Source of the DNA: Hoeflea_A sp040932035
GTDB lineage: Bacteria; Pseudomonadota; Alphaproteobacteria; Rhizobiales; Rhizobiaceae
Direction: 5' to 3'
Assembly (NCBI RefSeq): GCF_040932035.1
Contig: NZ_JBFRBB010000001.1
Coordinates: 1,736,001 to 1,800,000 of the forward strand
Length of the DNA: 64,000 nucleotides
Each line of letters opens with the position of its first letter. Position 1 is the stretch's first letter. The position numbers were made by a program, and so were the translations under genes. The notes beneath the pieces are model-generated. The model did not search any database. It had not been told where the DNA came from and worked only from the letters and a program-made list of their open reading frames with translations. Positions 52,152 to 61,342 of the stretch are shown here, piece after piece.

Positions 52152-52685
52152 TTAGCGGGCGGCGGTGTCACTCGTCAGGGTCAGAGCGCCGATGCCTGCC
52201 GATGCGTTCAATCCGACATTGGCACTGACGCTGACCGGAACAAGGTTGAGATTGTTATTCAGATTACCCACCAGCACATTGGCGCCGACACCGAGGCCGA
52301 GGCCGGCGGCGGCCGATACACCAAGATACGTCCCGTCCAGACGGCCCTGCGGAACCTGGTAGCTCGGAGCCCAAACAGCCCAGACCAGCCGCTCATGGCG
52401 CTTGTAGCCGATATCCGGTCCAAGCTTGGTGATGTCGCCGCTGTAATATTCGTGACTGCCGTGCCGGTTTTTGAAGGTACAGGACAGATCGCTGGAGGAG
52501 CCAATGACATAACCGAAGCCGCCATAACTGTCACAGGTGAGCATGCCCACCTTGGTCAAATGGCGTTTCTGCGCCGGTTCCGGTGTCGGTGCCGGCGGCG
52601 TGTCGGCGGCGTTCGATGCTGCAGTGTGCAGAAAGCTAGCTGCCATCGCCGCGACAAGGGCTGTGGCCAGTTTCTTGATTTTCAT
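52152..52685 (-). CDS. DUF992 family periplasmic protein
   Basis: A 177-residue protein with GGAG 7 nt before the ATG and a signal peptide (residues 1 to about 27, ASNAA-DTPP). The mature protein has a proline-rich linker (PPAPTPEPA) and then the DUF992 core: KVGMLTCDSYGGFGYVIGSS, SCTFKNRHGSHEYYSGDI and a glycine-rich C-terminal region of beta character (GLGLGVGANVLVGN). The family is confined largely to Hyphomicrobiales and has unknown function. The two cysteines in the mature part may form a disulfide. Confidence 0.88.
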   Translation of the reverse strand: MKIKKLATALVAAMAASFLHTAASNAADTPPAPTPEPAQKRHLTKVGMLTCDSYGGFGYVIGSSSDLSCTFKNRHGSHEYYSGDITKLGPDIGYKRHERLVWAVWAPSYQVPQGRLDGTYLGVSAAAGLGLGVGANVLVGNLNNNLNLVPVSVSANVGLNASAGIGALTLTSDTAAR

Positions 52686-53034
52686 TTTGTTTCTCCAGGT
52701 TCAATTGGCTTGGGGCAGTATAGGATTTCGTGCCACCTGCTCCTGCCGGCTAACGGCCCGACAATCAGCGGACCGATAGAAAGGCCAGATTCGCGGCCAA
52801 ATTGAGCCCGGATTGTGTTCGTTGTCGGATATTAGCGTGGCAAACCGATTGATTTTGGACACCGCGTTTTTCCTGTACGGCAAATCACTTAACTCAGTCT
52901 GCTACACACAAATGTTCGTCAACGTGGTCGGATCTGACACGCTTCAACAAAAACCCGTCGGTCAGGATGCGTGCATTCTTTCAATTTCTTCAGTCAACGA
53001 TAAGGTTGCGCGATATTTCCAGAGGTTTGCCAAA
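52686..53034. other. Divergent region between DUF992 and the hydrolase gene
   Basis: This 349-bp stretch contains the promoter area of DUF992 (minus) and the start region of the hydrolase (plus). The hydrolase frame stays open upstream to 52813, but that extension lacks family character and a ribosome-binding site. I see no strong repeat or other gene. Confidence 0.4.
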
Positions 53035-53892
53035 ATGAATACCGGCGACAAAAAGAGTGAAGAGTGCCAGGAGACAGCGGAGTTTGACGACCAGTTCGAT
53101 CTCCGGAAAAGACACCCTTTTGCCCGGCTTCATCTGTTGAAGAATGTTGCTCAAAGTCATTTGGCGCAGCGCCTTCTCAGATGCGCGCTGGATATCAGCT
53201 ATGGCGGGAGCGAAGGTCAAAAACTGGATATCTTCCCGGCGCGGGCTCCAGGTGCACCGGTATTTGTTTTCATTCACGGCGGTTACTTCCGGGCGCTCGA
53301 CAAAAGCCAGTACCGGTACATTGCACTTCAGATGGTGAAATACGGATACACAGTCGCGCTGGTCAACTACGACCTTGCGCCGCGTGTTCCGGTTTCAGAA
53401 ATCGTCCGGCAGATATTGGTATCCTTCGAATGGGTGAGGGAGAATATCAGCCAGTGGAACGGCGATCCGAACCGGATCGTCCTCTGCGGGCATTCCGTCG
53501 GTGCCTTCCTTGCCGCCAAGATTCTGGAGAAGGACTGGCCAGGTGGTTCCGGCATCTGCAAAGCGGCATTGCTCAGCGGCCTCTATGACCTTGGCCCGAT
53601 GAAGCGGTCCTTTCTCAACCGCGACCTGCATCTGAGCGATGCGGATGTCCTGAATTTGAACACGCGGGCCGACGTGGTGGTCGGGCGTCCCGGCATTCTC
53701 ATTGCCGCCGGCGGCGAGGAAACCGAACAGTTCATCGCCCAGTCGCAGGACTACAGCCGCCGCCTGGCGAATGCCGCGATCCACAACGAGCTGATGATCC
53801 TTCCGGGGATCAATCACTACACCATGTCTCGGTTGCTTGCACAAAAGCACAACCCTGTCATGGACTGGATCACCGGCAGCACATCGCCTTGA
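53035..53892 (+). CDS. Alpha/beta hydrolase, kynurenine formamidase-like
   Basis: A 285-residue protein when started at ATG 53035 (AGAGG 9 nt upstream). The oxyanion motif HGGYF (in VFVFIHGGYFRALDK, near 80) and the nucleophile elbow GHSVGAF (near 155) are those of the formamidase/acetyl esterase group. A late histidine in GINHYTM completes the triad with an aspartate or glutamate before it. It may act on N-formylkynurenine or other small esters and amides; tryptophan catabolism genes are not adjacent. Confidence 0.82.
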   Translation: MNTGDKKSEECQETAEFDDQFDLRKRHPFARLHLLKNVAQSHLAQRLLRCALDISYGGSEGQKLDIFPARAPGAPVFVFIHGGYFRALDKSQYRYIALQMVKYGYTVALVNYDLAPRVPVSEIVRQILVSFEWVRENISQWNGDPNRIVLCGHSVGAFLAAKILEKDWPGGSGICKAALLSGLYDLGPMKRSFLNRDLHLSDADVLNLNTRADVVVGRPGILIAAGGEETEQFIAQSQDYSRRLANAAIHNELMILPGINHYTMSRLLAQKHNPVMDWITGSTSP

Positions 53893-54083
53893 TGAATTTT
53901 TAATGGTGCTTGATTACCCGTTAGACCGCACGCTGGCGTTGCGCGGCCGCAGGAAGTAGTCTTCTGAATCGCAACGCGGATTGGCAATCATGCCGGGCAA
54001 TCCGAAATACGCGTTGCCGGCTAATTTGCAATCGGGTGACCCTGACCGGGCGCCGGATGAACGGGTGGCGGAGGAAGCAGGTT

Positions 54084-55661
54084 ATGATGCGAACGGCCTT
54101 TTATATAGTGTCAGTGGTGGCCCTGGTGGTCGTCGCGCTGATTGCCCAAGCCTGGCCGCCATTCTGGTGGATGCTTGTCATTGTCGTGCCGCTTATTCTT
54201 GTTGGCATCTACGACATCCATTGGGCCACGCACAATGTCTTGCGCAACTATCCGGTCATCGGCCACCTGCGCTACGGTTTCGAGTTTATCAGCCCGGAAA
54301 TCAGGCAGTACTTCGTTGAAAACAACGAGGACGGAAAACCGTTCAACCGGCTGCAGCGGGAGCTGGTCTACGCACGCGCCGCGGGCACCGTGGACACCCA
54401 GCCCTTCGGCACCCAGATGGACATCATGGATGTCGGCTTCAACCGGGCAAGTCACTCGCTCGCGCCGAAAAAAGTCTCGCCTGACGACGCGCGTATCGTT
54501 GTGGGCGGTCCGGAATGCAAGCAGCCATACAACGCGTCACGCCTGAATATATCGGCAATGAGTTTCGGGGCGCTGAGCCCGACAGCGGTTCACGCACTCA
54601 ACGCCGGAGCCAAGCTCGGCAATTTTGCCCACAATACGGGCGAGGGCGGGCTTAGCCCCTATCACCTTGCCGGTGGCGGAGACATCATATTCCAGATCGG
54701 CACCGGCTATTTCGGCTGCCGAACGCCAGATGGCACATTCGATGAGGACAAGTTTGTCGAAATCGCCAGGCGCGATGTCGTGCGGATGATCGAAATCAAG
54801 CTCTCCCAGGGCGCCAAACCAGCTCATGGCGGAGTTCTGCCGGCGGCCAAGGTGGACGAGGAGATTTCCAGGATCCGTGGAGTACCGATGGGTAAGGACG
54901 TCATTTCGCCTCCTGCGCACACCACCTTCTCATCACCGGAAGGTCTGTTGCACTGGGTCGCACGGTTACGCGAATTAAGTGGTGGCAAGCCGATCGGCTT
55001 CAAGCTTTGCGTCGGGCGTCGCCATGAATTCATGGGCATTGTCAAAGCCATGCTCAAGACCAAGATCCTGCCGGATTTCATTACCGTCGACGGGGCGGAA
55101 GGCGGGACCGGCGCAGCGCCACCGGAGTTCACCGATCGTCTAGGTATTCCAATCAACGAGGGGCTGGCATTTGTTCATTCCTGCCTCGTCGGCGCTTCGC
55201 TGCGTGACGACATCCGCGTGATCGCAAGCGGCAAGGTCGTGACCGGATTTCATATCATCGAGAAGATCGCTCTGGGCGCCGATATGTGCAACATGGCAAG
55301 GCCGATGCTTTTTGCTCTCGGCTGCATCCAGGCCGTGCGCTGCAACACCAATACCTGTCCGACCGGAATAACCACACAGGACAGCCGGCGGGCAAAGGCT
55401 GTCGATGTCGATCTTCGACAAAAGCGGGTAGCTCACTATCATCAGGCAACGATTGAGAGCTTTCTCGATCTGGTTGGGGCGATGGGTTTGAACTCTCCGT
55501 CAGAATTGACGCCGGAGCTCATCTATCAGCGCGTTGCTGATGAAACCGAGCGTTCCTACAGCGAGATTCATGTGTTTCTGGAGCCCGGTGAACTGCTGAC
55601 GGACACGATCAACCCAGCCTATGCCGCACACTGGGAAAAGGCACAGGCAGAGGCGTTCTGA
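54084..55661 (+). CDS. Membrane-anchored FMN-binding glutamate synthase-like protein
   Basis: A 525-residue protein from ATG 54084 (GGAGG 9 nt upstream). Residues 3-50 form two transmembrane helices, then a GltB central-type FMN barrel follows (ISAMSFGALSPTAVHALN, FKLCVGRRHEFMGIVKAM, TVDGAEGGTGAAPPEF). A 3Fe-4S cluster site CIQAVRCNTNTCPTG lies near 427. The amidotransferase and NADPH subunits of glutamate synthase are missing, so it is not a full GOGAT. Such stand-alone proteins are widespread and may be oxidoreductases of unknown substrate. Its stop is 22 bp from a convergent MFS gene. Confidence 0.88.
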   Translation: MMRTAFYIVSVVALVVVALIAQAWPPFWWMLVIVVPLILVGIYDIHWATHNVLRNYPVIGHLRYGFEFISPEIRQYFVENNEDGKPFNRLQRELVYARAAGTVDTQPFGTQMDIMDVGFNRASHSLAPKKVSPDDARIVVGGPECKQPYNASRLNISAMSFGALSPTAVHALNAGAKLGNFAHNTGEGGLSPYHLAGGGDIIFQIGTGYFGCRTPDGTFDEDKFVEIARRDVVRMIEIKLSQGAKPAHGGVLPAAKVDEEISRIRGVPMGKDVISPPAHTTFSSPEGLLHWVARLRELSGGKPIGFKLCVGRRHEFMGIVKAMLKTKILPDFITVDGAEGGTGAAPPEFTDRLGIPINEGLAFVHSCLVGASLRDDIRVIASGKVVTGFHIIEKIALGADMCNMARPMLFALGCIQAVRCNTNTCPTGITTQDSRRAKAVDVDLRQKRVAHYHQATIESFLDLVGAMGLNSPSELTPELIYQRVADETERSYSEIHVFLEPGELLTDTINPAYAAHWEKAQAEAF

Positions 55662-55683
55662 CGGAGCATTTGCGGCCTTGGCT

Positions 55684-56976
55684 TTACGCCGCTTCGCCCG
55701 CATCGCTTGTGTCGGCTGTCCGATAGGTCAGCACCGCGGTTGCAGCGTTGATCAGTGCCAGTATCAGGATCGCCCAGATCACATGCTGGATATGCGCAAC
55801 TGATGCCATGAGAAACGACAGCCCGATGCCGAATATGCGTACGGCGACTTTTGAGACGCCAATGCCGATAACCCGGTATTCCTCCGGCGCAACGTCCATG
55901 AAATAAAGCGAGCGGGCTGTTGAAACCCCGCGCACAGCTATGGTTACGATGAAAAGTGCGATGGCGTGGATGAGAGGTTCGGGGATTATTGCCAGGAAAT
56001 AATTTGCAACCAGAAGCACGCCGGCAAACGCGGCAAGACTGGCGCCCGCAATCATAACCGAACGGGTCGAAACAATCCCCACCGCACGCCACAGCGGGCC
56101 CGATACGATCAGCGCCGTTGCGGACGAAATGATCAGCGCGCTCATGCCTTTGGGTGTGTGATGGTGGGAAAGCGCCGCCAAAATGGCGTAGAACGGGATG
56201 GACATTTCTACAGTGAGCAGGGCCAGACGTACGCGCAGATAACGGCGGAACCATTCCATTTTCCACAGAACCTGGAAATTGCCGTAAACCTCGTGGAAGT
56301 GCTTGCCGACGGAAAATTTGAGCGGTTTGCGCTGGGGCTCCGTTGCAGGTTCCGGCTGATCGTTCTTCGTATATTCGCGAACAAGGAGGATGACGGCGCT
56401 GGCGACCAGAAAGCATACGACACCAATGGTCACCAGCGCTACATGTCTTGTGAAAGGCGCATCGTCAATGAAGGTCCGATGCGCGATAAGCGCCAGGGAG
56501 CCGGTCCCGATCCCGCCAAGCGTCATAACCGTGTAGAGCAGCCGCATGCGTGATTGCGAGTTAAGAACGTCGCCGTAAAAGCCTGCAGTCATGATGCTTT
56601 GATATTCGCCCGCAGCACCGACTACGAGTATCACCAGAACGAAACAGATTGCGACAATCAGCGAAGTGCCGAATGCGGCTGCCGTCAGAGCAAGGAGGAA
56701 GCAGATGGCGAGAATTATGTCGGTCGCTGCCAGATCGATTTTCTTCTTTGGTCTGCGGGCAGCGACCGGCGTTCCAAACAGGGCCGTAAACAGTTTGGAA
56801 GCCTGACTGAACGTGACCAGCATCCCGGCAAGAAACACGGGAAGATCCAGCGAAATGGCAAGATAAGTGAGCACAACCGACGGATTGGCCATGGTCCAGG
56901 CAATGGTTGAAAAGGTTCCCTGCCCGAAGAGGATGGAAAGATTTCGTCGTTCTACTGTTTGAGGTTCGGCTGCCAT
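55684..56976 (-). CDS. MFS-like transporter, copy 2 of a tandem pair
   Basis: From ATG 56976 the protein has 430 residues, the same length as its upstream paralogue; a longer start at 57015 would overlap that gene. About 12 hydrophobic segments are visible. Blocks shared with copy 1 include RRNLSILFGQ, SLDLPVFLAG, MSALIISSATALIVSGPLW and RSLYFMDVAPEEYRVIGIG. The pair arose by tandem duplication. The C-terminal half has a conserved acidic loop (YFMDVAPEEYR) and lies near the regulatory genes at 58464-60897. The transported solute is unknown. Confidence 0.8.
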   Translation of the reverse strand: MAAEPQTVERRNLSILFGQGTFSTIAWTMANPSVVLTYLAISLDLPVFLAGMLVTFSQASKLFTALFGTPVAARRPKKKIDLAATDIILAICFLLALTAAAFGTSLIVAICFVLVILVVGAAGEYQSIMTAGFYGDVLNSQSRMRLLYTVMTLGGIGTGSLALIAHRTFIDDAPFTRHVALVTIGVVCFLVASAVILLVREYTKNDQPEPATEPQRKPLKFSVGKHFHEVYGNFQVLWKMEWFRRYLRVRLALLTVEMSIPFYAILAALSHHHTPKGMSALIISSATALIVSGPLWRAVGIVSTRSVMIAGASLAAFAGVLLVANYFLAIIPEPLIHAIALFIVTIAVRGVSTARSLYFMDVAPEEYRVIGIGVSKVAVRIFGIGLSFLMASVAHIQHVIWAILILALINAATAVLTYRTADTSDAGEAA

Positions 56977-56995
56977 GGTCTCGTGAATATTCGCA

Positions 56996-58288
56996 CTATG
57001 CTGGTTTGACATCATGTGCCGGTTTGCCTGAAACCGAGAACACAAAGATAGCGGTACAAACATTAAGAATTGCAACAAGGGCGATAGCCCATGTTACGTG
57101 CTGCATGTGGGCAAGTGCCGCCATGAATGCGGCGAGAATAATGCCAGCGACCCGTACCACGCTCTTTGAGACAGCGAGCCCGCTGACCCGGTATTCCTTG
57201 GGTGCTATATCCATATAGTAAAGCGCTCTGGCAGAGGACACGCCCTGCACACCCACCGTCACGGCAAAAAGAGTGAGCGAGTGGACCACCGTTACATCCG
57301 CCCACTGGACATAATGGTTGACGATAAGCACGACGCCGGCCAGCGCCGCCATGATTGCGCCCCCCGCCATAACCGCGCCGTTGGAAATGCGGCCTACGAA
57401 GCGCCAGACCGGCCCGGCAATCACCAGTGCGGCGGCAGAAGATATTATCAGCGCGGTCAGACCCTTCTGCGAGGCTCCGTGCGAAATGGCCGCCAGAATC
57501 GCAAAGAACGGGACGGACAACTCCACATTCTGCAATGCCATACGGATCAAAACATATCTGCGAAACCAGGGCATGGAGAGAAGATGACGCAAACTGGAAA
57601 AAAAGCTGGCGACTGCCTCGCGGCTGGCCTGGAGCCGGCTCCTGCCGCCCGGTTTCGGGTCTGTGCTGTCAGTTTGCTGCTTCCACTCCCGCACCAGCAA
57701 AATTGAGACGGCTGAGACGCAAAAACAAATGACGGCGATTGCGATCACCGTCGAGTGCCTTGCAAGGGGCGGATATTCCTTCATCACGAAATGTGCGGAC
57801 CAGGCAAACACAATGGCCCCGATGCCGCCGATGCCCATGGCCGTATACATGAGCCTTTGACGATTTTCGGATTGCAGCGTATCCGCAAGGAAATCCCAGC
57901 TGATGAGGTTCTGGTATTCCTCAGTTAGCCCGATCAGAAGAACGATGACAATGAACATTACCGTCACCACAATGGTAGAGTTGGAGATGACGGATGCAAC
58001 GGCCAGTACGTAGCACAGAGCCAGCACAAAATCGGTGACGGAAATATCGGCCTTCTTATTGATTCGCGCCGCTGCGAAATCGGCTCCGAGTACCGCTACT
58101 CCAAGGTTCGCTGATCTGCGTAAGCTGACAAGCAATCCGGCGAGGAAAACCGGAACATCGAGCGAAATGGCGAGATAAGGAAGAACAACCGCCGGGTTGG
58201 CCATGGTCCAACCCATGGTAGCCAGAGCCCGCTGACCGAACAAAATCGAAAGGTTGCGCTTTTCGTGTTGTGATTCCTGCGGCTCCAT
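56996..58288 (-). CDS. MFS-like transporter, copy 1 of a tandem pair
   Basis: A 430-residue membrane protein with about 12 transmembrane segments and the blocks KRNLSILFGQ, SLDVPVFLAG, LTALIISSAAALVIAGPVW and RALYYMDIAPKEYRVSG, clearly homologous to copy 2 but divergent elsewhere. It is the first gene of the pair and is divergent to a NarL-type response regulator across a 175-bp region with several repeats, so it is a natural target of that regulator. No ribosome-binding site is strong. Confidence 0.8.
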   Translation of the reverse strand: MEPQESQHEKRNLSILFGQRALATMGWTMANPAVVLPYLAISLDVPVFLAGLLVSLRRSANLGVAVLGADFAAARINKKADISVTDFVLALCYVLAVASVISNSTIVVTVMFIVIVLLIGLTEEYQNLISWDFLADTLQSENRQRLMYTAMGIGGIGAIVFAWSAHFVMKEYPPLARHSTVIAIAVICFCVSAVSILLVREWKQQTDSTDPKPGGRSRLQASREAVASFFSSLRHLLSMPWFRRYVLIRMALQNVELSVPFFAILAAISHGASQKGLTALIISSAAALVIAGPVWRFVGRISNGAVMAGGAIMAALAGVVLIVNHYVQWADVTVVHSLTLFAVTVGVQGVSSARALYYMDIAPKEYRVSGLAVSKSVVRVAGIILAAFMAALAHMQHVTWAIALVAILNVCTAIFVFSVSGKPAHDVKPA

Positions 58289-58463
58289 TGCCGTATTGAG
58301 TCACCTCGGGCAGTTTTCGTCAACACGGTTTGCGACTATTTCTATTGTTGAAACCACTGCTTACAAATAGAAAAACCGGTTTCTACTACCTATTTCCATA
58401 TTCAATAGTGGCGACAACCGATTGAAAAGCCGTTAGGTTCAATTCAATCCTAGATGGCGGTGC
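58289..58463. promoter_or_regulatory. Divergent promoter region with repeated TTTCTATT elements
   Basis: TTTCTATT (58339-58346) and its complement AATAGAAA (58366-58373) form a 19-bp-spaced inverted repeat. Related hexamers (TTTCTA near 58381, CTATTTCC near 58390) and CAATAG lie close by. They fall between the MFS gene and the response regulator gene. NarL-type regulators bind such short inverted half-sites; assignment is by position. Confidence 0.4.
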
Positions 58464-59123
58464 ATGTTGAAAAAAATCGAAATCGCAATCGTTGACGACC
58501 ACCAGATGTTTGCGGATGGTCTGGCTCAACTCATCAGCAATCTTTCCGATTCATACGAATGCGTGCCAATCAACTCACCGCTGAGCGCCTTGCGTATGAT
58601 TGAAGACGGGCATCGATTTGATCTGGTGATCTCAGACCTGATCATGGACAGCATCAACGGCATTGCGTTTGTGAAAGCGCTGCGGGCGAGGGGAGCAAGG
58701 ATGCCCGTTCTCATCGTTTCCGGCATCAACACTGCTCCTCCGATTGAGGAGGCACTGCGTCTCGGCGCGCAGGGTTTTTTGCCCAAATCCGCTTCTGCGG
58801 CGATGCTGAATGAGGCACTCGATACGGTATTCGCAGGGGAGATATTCCTTCCTCCAAACCTGTGGACCGCCTATGCGGACGACAGCCGCTCACCGGGCGC
58901 CGCCCGCGATATTCAGGGCGTTACCGGGGTTGAGTTGAGTCAACGTCAGTTGGAGGTGCTGCATCTTGTTTCGGAGGGTTATTCAAACCGCGAGGCTGCC
59001 CAGGTTCTCAACGTGTCCGAAAATACCGTCAAGACGCATATGAAGCGCATGTTCAAACTGCTTAATGTAAACACCCGCGCAGCCTGTGTGCGCAGGGCGC
59101 AATTGCTCGGTCTTATCAGCTAG
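58464..59123 (+). CDS. NarL/FixJ-type LuxR-family response regulator
   Basis: A 219-residue regulator. The receiver has VDDHQMFADG, the phosphoacceptor aspartate in VISDLIMDSINGI (near 56) and lysine in FLPKSAS. The C-terminal LuxR helix-turn-helix is ELSQRQLEVLHLVSEGYSNREAAQVLNVSENTVKTHMKR, seen in blocks (about 155-195). It is divergent to the MFS pair and converges with the hybrid kinase, overlapping it by 8 bp at the 3' ends. That physical pairing suggests they form one signalling system. Confidence 0.92.
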   Translation: MLKKIEIAIVDDHQMFADGLAQLISNLSDSYECVPINSPLSALRMIEDGHRFDLVISDLIMDSINGIAFVKALRARGARMPVLIVSGINTAPPIEEALRLGAQGFLPKSASAAMLNEALDTVFAGEIFLPPNLWTAYADDSRSPGAARDIQGVTGVELSQRQLEVLHLVSEGYSNREAAQVLNVSENTVKTHMKRMFKLLNVNTRAACVRRAQLLGLIS

Positions 59124-60897
59124 AACTGTTTTCGACCGGCTGCGCGCCATGGGATGCGCTGTCGGAAGCTCCGAGATTTTTCAACTCCCGATACAACGTT
59201 CCGGCATCGACGGGTTTCGTCAGCAGAATCGCTTTGGCAGGCAGCGCCTGATCGCCTATGCCGTCGACATTGCCTGTCATGACGATGGCAGGAATGTCCT
59301 TTGCCAGCAATGAGCGTATGGCTGCGACTGCTGCAGTGCCGGTCGCATTTTCCCTTAACCGCATATCCGCAATGATGAAGTCGGGGGACAGGTCGAGCGT
59401 CTGGATAAGTTCAACGGCCTCGGATTCCGACCGGGCGCAAAAAACCTCGCAACCCCAATCCGAGAGCATGATTGACATGCTATCAAGAATGGCCCGTTCA
59501 TCATCGATGACCAGCACGCTTAACCGCAATGCCGAGAGTTTTTCGGACGTTGCGATACCTGTTGTCTCCGGTTTGTTGCATTTCGGAAGATAAAACGTGA
59601 AGGACGTCCCGTTCGACTTTTCGGATTTCATATCGAAATCGATTTCCAGAAGATTGCACAGGCGTCTGACAATGGACAGGCCAAGTCCAAGGCCCTTCTG
59701 GCGGTCCCGTTCGGGATTGTCCAGTTGCACATATTCGTCGAATATTTCCGAATGGCTTTCCGCCGGAATTCCGATGCCGGAATCAACAACGCTGACGGCC
59801 AGCCGGTCGCCGGCGCCCGTGAGCGAAACCAGGACTTCGCCGCCCGGCTGGGTGAACTTCACTGCGTTCGAGAGCACATTTCTGAGTATGCGACTAAACA
59901 AATAGGCATCCGTTTCGGCAAACTGACGCTCTGCCCGTACATGAAGCTCGATGTTTTTATTGTTTGCCGCATGAGCGAATTCGTCCGCGATGTTGCCGAT
60001 CAGGATTGATAGGTCCACCGGTGTGGCGTTGATCGTGATAGCGCCGGATTCAAGCTTGGAAATGTCGACAAGACCATCGAGCATATTACCCATGCTGCGC
60101 CAACTCGCTTCGATTTTCTGGAGAAGTTCGTATTGCTCCGGACGGTTCAGCCGGCTGCGTAAGGCGGAAATGTAGTTTCCCTGCGCGTGCAACGGTTGGG
60201 CAAGGTCATGACTTGTCGCTGCAAGGAACCGTGTTTTGTCCTCATGGCTCCTTTCTACGGCATCGCGCTGTTCCTTGAGCTCTTTCATCATCGCCTGGTT
60301 TTGCTGCTGTGACGTGAGATTGGCAACCGTGGCTCTGCTGACGTTGCGAGCGATGACCAGATAAAGCAGAAACATGATTATTGCCGCATACCCGAAGCGA
60401 CTTTCGGGAACCGGTGCCATCGTGATCAAAAAAGTCCCGTAAATCAGCAAGGCAGAGCCGGCTGCTGCGGCGTATGAGCGGGGAAACGCACCGTGACTGA
60501 CTATTGCGGCTGTCGAATACGCGAAAATCGCCAGAATGGTGATGGCAATCGAAATATCCGAAGAGACATCCGTAAGCACAACCATACCGACGCCCCAGAC
60601 TATGCCGGAAACCAGCGCATTGAACGAATTGAAAAGCAGATATTTGCGAATGTTGTCAGCGTTGAAAGGGTACTTCTTTTGTATAGCGATATAGGCAAAT
60701 GGCATGCATGCGGCTGCGGCGACCGCAACCAGCCAGAATTTTGCGTTGCCGATGGGCGAGATGTAGCTCAGGAGCGCTACGGTCAGAACAGCGAACAGGA
60801 AAGATGACGTTGTTGCCGCGGGAGAGCGGGCCAGGAGTTGTTTGGCGACGCTGATATCGATCTGCACGTTGTCGACCGGATATCCGGCTACTGTCAT
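59116..60897 (-). CDS. Hybrid sensor histidine kinase/response regulator
   Basis: A 593-residue protein starting at ATG 60897 (GGGAG 7 nt upstream). Six transmembrane segments (residues about 25-190) are joined by a coiled coil to the H-box FLAATSHDLAQPLHAQGNY (histidine near 233), then N-box RILRNVLSNAVKFTQ and G-boxes DSGIGIP and GLGLGLSIVRRL. A C-terminal receiver has VIDDERAILD, the aspartate in FIIADMRLRE and lysine in LLTKPVDAG. It has the HDLxQPLHA type of H-box found in NahK/RcsC-like hybrids that often work with LuxR-type regulators, here the convergent one. The ligand is unknown. Confidence 0.92.
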   Translation of the reverse strand: MTVAGYPVDNVQIDISVAKQLLARSPAATTSSFLFAVLTVALLSYISPIGNAKFWLVAVAAAACMPFAYIAIQKKYPFNADNIRKYLLFNSFNALVSGIVWGVGMVVLTDVSSDISIAITILAIFAYSTAAIVSHGAFPRSYAAAAGSALLIYGTFLITMAPVPESRFGYAAIIMFLLYLVIARNVSRATVANLTSQQQNQAMMKELKEQRDAVERSHEDKTRFLAATSHDLAQPLHAQGNYISALRSRLNRPEQYELLQKIEASWRSMGNMLDGLVDISKLESGAITINATPVDLSILIGNIADEFAHAANNKNIELHVRAERQFAETDAYLFSRILRNVLSNAVKFTQPGGEVLVSLTGAGDRLAVSVVDSGIGIPAESHSEIFDEYVQLDNPERDRQKGLGLGLSIVRRLCNLLEIDFDMKSEKSNGTSFTFYLPKCNKPETTGIATSEKLSALRLSVLVIDDERAILDSMSIMLSDWGCEVFCARSESEAVELIQTLDLSPDFIIADMRLRENATGTAAVAAIRSLLAKDIPAIVMTGNVDGIGDQALPAKAILLTKPVDAGTLYRELKNLGASDSASHGAQPVENSSS

Positions 60898-61342
60898 CAG
60901 GCACTCCCTGCAAAAGACGCAAGCTATTGTTATTCAATATCAATGCGATTGGCCACAACTCAAAGTGCAGAAAAGAACCCGTTCGATTAGCCGGTTCAGC
61001 GTCCCCCATCTGGGTGATTGAGGCGCAAACCATGCTCGCATAATTTGCCGGTGTCACGGCTGTTCAATCCGGGATGATTCGCGTTTGATCCGATCGGCTT
61101 GTCAAAGACGGGCGCTTCCGAGCGAACAACGAAGTATCATCATGAACATGTGTGACATGTCAGCGGTGCTTGGTCCGGAGGGGGGCCGACAACACTGTTG
61201 AACCTTTTTTGTCGGTTGTATGCAATTCCGTCGCCCGGATTGCATTCGACAAAAGAAAGGCAGGGTCAGATGCGTTGCGCCTCAACGTTTCGCGCCCTGC
61301 CTTTCGCATTCGAAGCATTGTTTCTGCAGAATAAGGCGCGTT
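60898..61342. other. Non-coding region with two alternative large hairpins
   Basis: This 445-bp region separates the hybrid kinase start from the dehydrogenase stop. Its right end holds the terminator described next. Left of it is a second imperfect hairpin, 61203-61260: CCTTT..TTTTGTCG..ATGCAA..CCG pairs with the complementary CGG..TTGCAT..CGACAAAA..GAAAGG. The two share the segment GAAAGG and cannot form at once. No reliable ORF is present. Confidence 0.5.
61251..61305 (-). terminator. Terminator hairpin of the dehydrogenase gene
   Basis: A perfect 11-bp stem GAAAGGCAGGG/CCCTGCCTTTC (61255-61265 with 61295-61305) encloses 29 nt that form a small inner CGTTG/CAACG hairpin. On the minus strand four Ts follow (61251-61254). 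It begins about 37 nt after the dehydrogenase stop. Confidence 0.8.
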
